In this document: in pieces, positions 56,159 through 64,000 of the stretch
How positions within the stretch are numbered: position 1 is the first letter of the stretch
Layout of the letters: the number at the start of each line of letters is the position of its first letter
Assembly: GCA_037074705.1 (NCBI GenBank)
Contig: CM073596.1
Span: 13,014,501 to 13,078,500 of the forward strand
Source of the DNA: Zhengitettix transpicula
Lineage: Eukaryota; Arthropoda; Insecta; Orthoptera; Tetrigidae
DNA length: 64,000 nt
Direction: 5' to 3'
Made by a program: the position numbers and the translations under genes
Notes under the pieces: model-generated
What the model saw: the letters and a program-made list of their open reading frames with translations, nothing else
Told to the model about the DNA's origin: nothing
Databases searched by the model: none

Positions 56159-56379
56159 CCGCTTCATTTGCGCCGTAGAAGAGATAAGGTTGACAGAAGA
56201 ACTGTCGTCAGTCGGTAACTACCCCTTGTGGAGGAGCTGGAGCTATGCCGCCACCATTATTGAAAACAATTATATTCATACTAATTGGATACGGATATAG
56301 CAGAACAATCTTCTTATTACACACGTGATAGCATATTTGTTTGTAGTCTGTTTTTATAATACAATATATATATATATAT

Positions 56380-57222
56380 TGTAATGATTATTTAAATAGG
56401 GTTAATTAAATGAAAAATATAATCAAAATTTTAACAAACAAAATAATTTATTATCAATTAGAGGCTTCCAAAAATTAAAAACAATTACAATCAAAATTTA
56501 ATATCTCTTCTCTCAGGGCCTTCACTGGGTCTGATAATTAACAGAGAAAATGATTTAATAATCTGATTAACAATTCAGTTTAAAATATACCTAAAAACAA
56601 TGTCACTAAATTAAATAAAGCTAAATGAAAAGTGAACGAAATCTGACTTTTCCCTTTTAGATACCGTTTACAAATATTATTATCAAAGTTTTGGTTACTC
56701 ACATAATGTCCGATTGGTACCAGCATTCTTTTGTAGCTTCAAAAGTACACTATAATGCAAATTTTATTAACCTGATTCTAAATTTTCTCACAGATTCTGC
56801 ACATACGAAGGAAACTCGGATGATCCTCTCCTAATTGGTCAGCTATCGGATGTCGTTTTCCCTCAACGCGAAATTGTTCAATTTTTTTTTATAATGAAGC
56901 AACCCTTGCTTCACCGTTGGCTAGTTGTTAGAACATCTCTCTGTCCAACTATCTGCTTGCTTACAGGAACTCACGATTTGTTTATCGATTTGGATTGAAC
57001 TGCTACGTATCTCCTCTCGTGGCTGACCGTAGACTTTTCTCTTTCGCTCCTCGCCGTAGACTGAAATTTAACTATACTTTTGCGCGCGTAATCACCATTC
57101 CGACTCCTCAACAAAGAAACGGAACTCGCCGCTCTTTGTTGCTCATGCCGCTACAATTAATTTATTCGCTAACAATTTAAATTATTTAAAAACAATTAAT
57201 GGCTTATTTAATTGGCATTACA
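56380..57222 (+). mobile_element. solo LTR-like element, family 1 (copy b), ATAT duplication
   Basis: TGTAATGATTATTTAAATAG...GGCATTACA is 843 bp, flanked by ATAT at 56376-56379 and 57223-57226. Landmarks: TCTCAGGGCCTTCACTGGGT (56514), GGTACCAGCATTC (56716), AACTCGGATGATCCTC and ATGCCGCTACAATTAA. No coding region. Confidence 0.75.
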
Positions 57223-57228
57223 ATATAT

Positions 57229-57420
57229 TGTAATATACCAAAGACTATTAAAATTACAAGCCCTAAGTGGGAGTGCCAAGTTTGTAATACACAATATTAT
57301 TAAATAAACAAAATACCAGCACGTTAGGACAAACAAATTATGTGGTATTCGAACGATTAAAATAATAAAGGAAGGAAGTTGAAATTAATGTTTTTAGAAG
57401 ATAACAAAAATTATTTATTT
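57229..57420 (+). mobile_element. LTR family 2 fragment abutting the family 1 element
   Basis: It starts TGTAATATACCAAAGACTAT two bases after the ATAT duplication of the neighbour. It matches the minus strand of 34339-34150 (AAGCCCTAAGTGGGAGTG-type, CAGCACGTTAGG, ATTATGTGGTATTCGAACG, AGATAACAAAAATTATT). Homology ends near 57420, so it is truncated. Confidence 0.6.
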
Positions 57421-58515
57421 GGACAAATTTGGTTTTCGTTTGCATGTTTGTGCAGTGAAAATATATAATGTACATTCAGCTTGTGAATACTTTTGTGGAT
57501 GCATAAAGTACGTCATTATTTATAGCAGTCGCATATTGAAACAAAAATTATTGCTGCATAATAGTTTTATTTACCTAATTACTCTCAGAAATTATTTATA
57601 CTAGGGTAGCTCAAGAAGAAGCATTTTTAAATGCTCTGATGTAAAAAATATTTTTAATAACGTTAAACTTAAGCTTATACAGTTTATCGCACGTGGACTG
57701 CATTTAGTACCACATTTGCAGATATGTCAAAATTGAGAAGTTGTTTTCATCAAATTTGGTAATGGAGTATAATAGTTTTAAAAAATAAGGTGCAAGTATT
57801 ACAATTGGAATCATTACGTCCATTATATACAATTAAAATAGTGTATGAATGGTGTCACTACCGGAGCAATGATATTTTAATTTATTCTCAAAATAATATT
57901 TCGTCAATGAAGGAAATGTTTATTTTTCATTTCACTTAAATGTGCCGTAACTTATTCAAAATATTTGAAGGAAGCGAGATTTTTTTTTATTTTCTTCATT
58001 TTTTGGCTATTATATTATTTAATACTGGAAATGTGCTCCGCGCCATCCTTTGGTATTTGCATCTACATTTGTAACGAGTCGATATATTTCGTAGTTTCAG
58101 AGATTACCGTAACTACACAGTTTTGTTAACATACTCAAGATTCGCCTTCGAGAGGAATTTTTAATATTGAGGGTGATAAAATCTCTTGAACTATCCAATA
58201 CAATATCGCAAGGACGCGCCCTCCCGAGCGTCCCTCCTCATATCTGTTCTCGTGACTGACCTCACCGTCGCAGGAAGCTTTGGTCTGGGACGATCCTTCC
58301 AGACGAACGCGGGCGATAAAAGGCCCATTAACGTCCTTGCCGACATCGTAAATAGCGCGTCTCGGGGGTGGCGTCTGGCCGGCTTATCGACGGACGCCAC
58401 TCACGCCCCGACAATTACCCCGCGATCGCCCCATTACTAATTCACAGGCACAGAGGACACAGTGTTTATTTACATGTTCGGTTCCTCAGTCTCACCTAAT
58501 ATCAGTTTGACACTC
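57421..58515. other. unassigned sequence with a GC-richer island at 58186-58445
   Basis: The island is open on both strands (84 codons plus at 58186-58440, 69 codons minus at 58191-58400) and has no domain. It has balanced composition (GGGCGATAAAAGGCCCATTA, ACAATTACCCCGCGATCGCC) and no copy in the window. A conserved non-coding element is possible. Confidence 0.25.
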
Positions 58516-58524
58516 GTTTAGTTC

Positions 58525-59066
58525 GGTGTCGTATTTTGAGCGGCCGTGCTCTGAGCCGACAACACTCCATTCCTCAATCCTGACCGCTGAGCGAGCAGGT
58601 ATAAAGCTTTCCGAATAGCAAATTTATCAGCCTTGGTTTCAACATTAAGCGAATGAAATACAACTTTAATGTATAACATTTCAGAAACTTATCTGGATTT
58701 ATCCTATCTCTAAATGTAATATGGAAACTGTTCCTTAAATAAATGAAAACTTCAACCTGATTAGTTATAAATTTATTATTAATTTAAATTTTTAAACATT
58801 ATAATAGAAATAAAATTCTCAAAGTTTCATCCCTAATTTATTAGGACCTCTTCAAAAGTTTTAGAGTCAATTAAATGATCTAAATTCAAAATCTGTGTTT
58901 CTCAAAATTCTAACAAGGCAATATTTTACAAAAATGATAATTTATAACATTTATTAAAGACTGATAAAGTTGCTCTTCGGAAAACTTTATACCTGCTCGC
59001 TCAACGGTCAGGATTGAGGAAGGGACTGTTGTCCGCTCACGGCACGGCCGCTCAAAATACGGCGCC
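58525..59066. mobile_element. Mutator-like foldback element with perfect 9-bp target duplication
   Basis: The ends GGTGTCGTATTTTGAGCGGC and GCCGCTCAAAATACGGCGCC (read outward, GGCGCCGTATTTTGAG) are bounded by identical GTTTAGTTC repeats at 58516-58524 and 59067-59075. The 542-bp element has terminal inverted repeats of about 130 bases and a non-coding core. A 9-bp duplication with long inverted repeats is the usual signature of the Mutator superfamily. Confidence 0.85.
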
Positions 59067-59075
59067 GTTTAGTTC

Positions 59076-60831
59076 TACCACAATAATATTAGACCCACTA
59101 ACCAAAATAATAAAGAAACCAAAACATGTACTAAACTAGCAGACGTGAAACTCCAGAAGTAAATAAGACTATTTTAACTTACGTTTATAAATTTAATACC
59201 GCACCTAATTTTGAGTAATTCCCTAGATGGTGTTAAACAATACTACTTGAAGGACTCGCTATTTGAATTTTTTTAACCCTACTGATATATTCATACTGAA
59301 GCCATATAAATTTATCGTACTTATGAAGTCAGATACGTGGTACAGCAAGAATATCGTAGATTTAAATTAAATAAATTAAAAGCAAGGGTAAACAATAGGG
59401 TTAGGTAAAAGGTTTGCAAGAATGAAATAGAGGAACATAATAGATCTTGAAGTTTGTATATTTAATAAAAAAAATACTATTTATTTATTAAGACTGATAT
59501 TTAAAATAATGTTATTCATTGAATTGTCCTATATTTTTATATCGGTCAAAAGAAGTAAATATTTGTAATTTTTCGAACACACTATTTTATAGAAGATGAA
59601 TATCAAAAGAATTTTTATAGAATCACTATAATAGAAACATGCAATGTAACAACATATTTAATGTAATTTTTTACAAAACACGGAATTATGGTTTCAGTTT
59701 TAGTTACTTTTTTAAAAAATTATTACATTGAACCATCCTGCTGATATTTTCTGAGAACACTTCATAAGGAAAGTTTCTACCTCTGAGCCACGGTTTATAA
59801 CATTGTATTAAAATACGCTTCTTATTGAGAAACGTATAAATAATTTATGGGAAAACAGATGTTATTTTGTACCACGAAATTTTGATTTAGAATGATTCGA
59901 GATGCAGAGTGAATGTACATTATATAGTTGCACTGTACACGCTTTGGATAGAATTGTGCAAATAATCTTTTTATTAGGCTGAAGTAATATGAATCAATTT
60001 TGGGAAGAGAGGAACGTAGGCGAGATCTTGGCCAAACGAAGAAAAATTGATGGACTTAACGAGCCAAGGGAAATGGGACGAAGAGCAAGTCACTGTGAAG
60101 GAGACGATGGTACCAGAAGAATCTATCACGGACCCTCGTCTCCGGGGTTACCACGGCGTCCCCTCCACTGCTGAACACGCACAACCCATCTCATTTATTT
60201 GCACAGATATATTTCCAGGGAGAGAGAGAGAGAGATTTCTGCGTACGTCAAGTTTGGCCACGCGATAAAGTCGTCCGCCCTGTCCAAACAGATCCCGAAA
60301 TCAGAGGGACCAACCCATATGGACGCAAATATTACTACCAGAGGAGATATTAATTCTAACCCTCCGCGTGTGCAAACGAAGGCTCTGAGAAACGGAAGGC
60401 GCACTTTACGCGAACGGAACAGCTCACATCAAAAACCTCAGTACATTTTGTTGAAATAGGGAGTTTTTAATTACCCTTAGCTTAATAAAATCGTCATTTA
60501 AACGTTCAAAGATGGAAAATTTTTGTTAATTCCCGTGCTGGTAGGCCCTTTCCAGATCTAAAGAAAAAAATACTTTTCGAACACCATAAACATTAACTCA
60601 TGGTTTATAGTTCCCGTTGCACCGAAGTATTAAACTCGACAGTCACTCAACCGACAAGTCCACTGACAGCCTTGTTCTCACGCTTGTATATATTTCATTC
60701 CAGCACAGAGGTCTAGGTCGCGAGAAATAGCAAGTCGTGGCAAGATAAGATGCGCAGTGGTCCATAGGTCGGTCCACAAACCTTTGGCAACTTGTTAGTG
60801 TAAAATGTATACTGATAAAATTGTCGTACAT
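59076..60831. other. unassigned sequence
   Basis: AT-rich to about 59990. Then a balanced patch at 59990-60440 with overlapping frames on both strands (for example 60047-60268 plus, 60195-60404 minus) and a (GA)n run at 60217-60235. No domain recognised. Confidence 0.25.
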
Positions 60832-60843
60832 ATATATATATAT

Positions 60844-61604
60844 TGTTGAGATTACAAATATGTAATGAAAAATTAATAAATTGTTTCTTTAATTACTGGC
60901 GGCGTAACTTTGAGGCCACAGCATTGTTTGGCGCGAGAATGCAGAGACGATAATGGTTGCGAGTTGTATCGTCGAAAAGGAATATAAGACACTCGGAACT
61001 ATAGCGACGACAGTTAGATATTCAGAGAAAGTGTGCGTGTTTGTGAGGCAGAGCAGTATGTAGCGAGAGAACTCAGATAGTCAGAGAGTGTGTTTTTGAG
61101 GACCTGACTATGGTAGTCTGGGGTGGTCGAATTCGGCAAAGTACGAACTGAATATCACATTTTATATTAAAGATCTTCACAGCAAACCGAGTGTAAAAAT
61201 ACGAAATTAGCGAAGTAGAAAAGCCTCCATAGAGTTGGAAAATGAGACAAGAATAAAATCAGTGCTATGATCTGTTAGTGAAATTAGTGTTGTATAAACG
61301 TTTACGTAAATATCGTTTACAGACAGATTTCTATAACTTTTCAGATTTCCAACAGTTTTTGTTATTGTAAATTTCAGTTTTTACTGTCTTTATTAGAGGC
61401 CCGATAAGCGTCCCTGGAAGTTAGATTCTCATAAAATCTAAGGCAATTTAGACCTTCCGCTGGATCCCCAACTCCTCACTTGGAATTCAGAAAACTTTAT
61501 AGATTTAATTGTACCTTTATAAAGTAGAAATACAGTTTTGAAACTTGACTAAAATCATTTCAGTTACATTATCTCGCTCAACTGTCCAACATATTTATTT
61601 AAAA
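60844..61604 (-). mobile_element. solo LTR-like element, family 2, cut by a Helitron
   Basis: The left end TGTTGAGATTACAAATATG follows (TA)n and ATAT (60840-60843). Read on the minus strand the element ends in CTCAACA, giving a proper CA terminus. Blocks GGCGTAACTTTGAGGCCA, GAATGCAGAGAC and TATTAGAGGCCCGATAAGCG match 33288-34060. The other end is lost where the Helitron begins at 61605. Confidence 0.6.
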
Positions 61605-62363
61605 TTATCTGGATGCCCGGCGTTGCCCGGGTACTAATTTATATAAACCCGAAAAAGTATTTAATTCTATATTAATCTTTAGCCAAGAAGTGATTTAACC
61701 TAAATCTAGTTCCGTACATGCTTTAGACCGATAGTGCATTAATTGAGCAGCTATAAAATTCATTGAATTTTATTGCATCAATCGCAACAAACATACCTCA
61801 GAATTTCTTTACGAATAGAATACTTAAATATACTCAATAAATATTGCATGATATAATTGTCCCTCAGTCTTCAGACATTACGAAATATTAAAATGATGAA
61901 AGTCTTAGCTAGATTTACAATGTAACCAAATAATCGCCATATTGGACTAATATGGCGTGAAAATTAACTTACATTTTCCGAAAGGGTCGTAAAGTATTTC
62001 GTATTGTTTTTTTATAATCATTCGATACTACATAATTTTTCATTTTAATTCAATGAAAATATTTCTGCTTTTTTTATAGCAGAAAAAGGAACTATTTCCT
62101 TTGTTCGTCGCGTAGTAACGTCTCTCTCTCGCGCGCTTGATATTATATGTTGGCGCGCAGTTATTTAACAGAAACTAATCACATTTTTCAATTATGATGA
62201 TTTCTACCTTTATGCTAGAGGCTTATAACTCCCACTGTACCGGTTATCCTGTTTTTAAGAATATGTGTACCACGTTTTGTTCCAATCTGTCCACGCGTTT
62301 AAATTTTTATAAAGATTAACCTAAATGCCTACATACAAATATACATCCTTTTTATTATATAGA
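61605..62363 (-). mobile_element. non-autonomous Helitron, full length (759 bp)
   Basis: On the minus strand: A then TCTATATAATAAAAAGGATG (from 62363), through CGCGTGGACAGATTGGAAC and GCGCGCGAGAGAGAGACG, to ACCCGGGCAACGCCGGGCAT and CCAGATAA before T. The GC-rich terminal palindrome (CCCGGGCAACGCCGGGC) is the expected 3' hairpin. It lies at the end of the family 2 LTR. Confidence 0.75.
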
Positions 62364-63965
62364 TAAATTTAGTAGTTGTCTAAGTGTTTTAGGCAGATTA
62401 TTTGGTAATATTTCTTTCAAAAAATTTGATAAATCATGAGATGACAATCACGGTTTAGATTATGAATAAAACAATTTATGAAGGTGGCCCCTTTCGCCGT
62501 TAAACCAGTATTTGGAACGCAGAACTCTATCCGCCGTGTATGGAGAAACTGTAATTCTTGGTTCAACTGGATCATGGATGGAAATAAATAAGGGATTTAT
62601 GAATATTTAAACCTATTGGAAACCAGAGAGTGTTTTACTTCTTTTATGTCATGGATGAATGATTTCAACCAGAGGAATAAACACTAAATAAATACGGTTT
62701 TTGTTCTGAAAATGCACACACAAGCTCATTGATATGATTAACGCATTCGTATATCTGAAAATATGAATTGTCTTAGTTTTATTATTTTTTCAGGGCGATT
62801 AGGTCCGAAATATATACAGCTCATCCAAAATCACAAGATTATCGAATTAGGTGTAAAATTGTCGAGTTCATCTCGGTGTGTAGCATTCTGCACATTTCAT
62901 TGTAATGTTTTGAGATGCTGGAGAATTTTATTTCCGAGTCTCTTATCGTTCTGTCCGATTTCCGCGGATGAGTAATGCGTCCCGGCCACCACGGCGCCAG
63001 ACGTGAGTGTCAGCCTCATTACGGATCGGTAGGCAGCCAGCCTCCTTGTTTGAGGTTCCTTCTGCTTGTTATCTGCTCCCGATGCACTCCCCTGACAGCT
63101 GAGCAAGTATTCGGCAACGACGTACAATTTAATATAGGCGCCGGGGCATGAGTGATGTACGGCAACGGCCACGACGCCCATATTTCTGTCTGGAAAGCTG
63201 CGGTCGCCCAGGGGAGGGAAACGCGTCTCCAGAGGAATGGCAAATAGGTTATGTGCAGGGGCGCTTTACGGCCGAATCAGGCCGTTTCAATTGCGAGAAG
63301 GGTTGCTCCCCCCTCGTCAAATGTCGACTCCTTTATTCCCGCTCTACGAGAGGGACGTAAAATTATTCAACGTTTACCTGGAAGAGAGAAGCTGACTCTC
63401 GGACAAGTAGCAAATTCTTTTTATTGCCCTAGAGGATCAAACACGCAGTTTCAACCCCTCTTAGAGTGCTGTAGTATGTGATGTAATATGCCGGTCTTTG
63501 CGATTGAACAATCCTTTACATTTCATACAGTTGATTTAAATTCAAGAAGATACCTCTATCGTGAAGTTGGAAGATATTCGACGGAACCGGGAAAAGAACT
63601 AGGGACCAAAGCTTATTACTTCCACTGTTTGATTCTATTCCCGGCTAATTCCTTTTAATTTTTCAGACCTGAGTGGGTTAACACTGTGCTAAATAGGTGG
63701 GGTAAATTTTCGTTTTGGATTGTCTTAATTTGTCACTAACGTCCATTGAAAAATATTTTTTCTAGCTTAGTACAGTTAAACTTAAATCTGAAAACCGCGT
63801 ACAAATCGTGAAATAATTTTTTTCAAGTTATGCGTATTTATTTACAAAAACTTTTGAAGCGAAATTATTTCTAGGAAATAAATATACTTAATGTAAGTCC
63901 AGTGTATAACTCCGCACGTTTAGTTCCGACAATGAAATTAGGTCAACTGATTTATAAAATCATAT
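62364..63965. other. unassigned sequence with a GC-richer island at 62930-63380
   Basis: Frames on both strands overlap across the island (62897-63181 minus, 63148-63360 plus), none with a domain. Balanced composition and lack of copies in the window suggest low-copy DNA, possibly regulatory. Confidence 0.25.
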
Positions 63966-63989
63966 ACATATATATATATATATATATAG
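63966..63989. repeat. (TA)n microsatellite at the window end
   Basis: An AT dinucleotide run followed by GTCGACAGG, where the window ends. Confidence 0.9.
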
Positions 63990-64000
63990 TCGACAGGAAA

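Noticed and set aside
60195..60459. opposite-strand frames around a (GA)n run
   Set aside because: Low-complexity sequence keeps both frames open; no domain.

Overview
The window looks like about 64 kb of an AT-rich insect (at least arthropod) nuclear genome. I infer this from the mariner, Penelope-like, non-LTR and Helitron relics, the long non-coding stretches and the complete absence of bacterial gene packing. I cannot name the species. A large-genome hemimetabolous insect would fit, but that is inference. No complete host gene is visible. The best host coding evidence is one 134-nt, GC-rich internal exon at 35792-35925, with an AG acceptor, a GT donor and a 44-residue coiled-coil reading frame without a Met. 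If it is real, much of the window is intron of a plus-strand gene.

The rest is mostly a transposon graveyard. (1) Foldback elements with very long terminal inverted repeats beginning GG(T/C)G(T/C)CGTATTTTGAG lie at 138-440, 657-1469, 2807-3439, 45053-45260 and 58525-59066. The last has a perfect 9-bp target duplication, which points to Mutator-like elements. (2) Two mariner copies lie at 25112-26399 and 37974-39253. Both carry the same one-base excess in an A8 run that disrupts the transposase. (3) Helitrons of one family lie at 42938-43683, 61605-62363 and 49508-50443, with broken copies at 17195-17580 and 26540-26960. (4) Solo LTR-like elements (TG...CA) of two or three families lie at 8688-9588, 19143-20235, 33288-34339, 34367-35375, 56380-57222, 57229-57420 and 60844-61604. 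Nearly all sit in (TA)n tracts with ATAT duplications. (5) An A-tailed retroposon family lies at 11277-11499, 21705-22290, 22758-22978 and 31339-31899, with two perfect target-site duplications. (6) A 5'-truncated non-LTR ORF at 28725-29687 has an in-frame 144-bp unit repeated four times.

The most interesting system is a set of about 20 short hairpin motifs scattered over the window. Each has a CTGANGA-like box, a short stem-loop and GAAACGT, which resembles a hammerhead ribozyme core with one extra nucleotide before stem II. Four of them lie directly downstream of recognisable Penelope-like element (PLE) endonuclease C-termini, at 5326-5508 (-), 17840-17985 (-), 18056-18160 (+) and 32600-32770 (-). 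In two of these the motif is preceded by a CCAAT box and a TATA box. Six pairs of motifs are divergent (minus-strand left, plus-strand right), and some lie in large inverted repeats (36488-37185 and 52140-52770).

The remaining sequence holds a 135-bp satellite (39978-41064), AT microsatellites, local duplications, and several GC-richer low-copy islands that may be regulatory but that I cannot assign.
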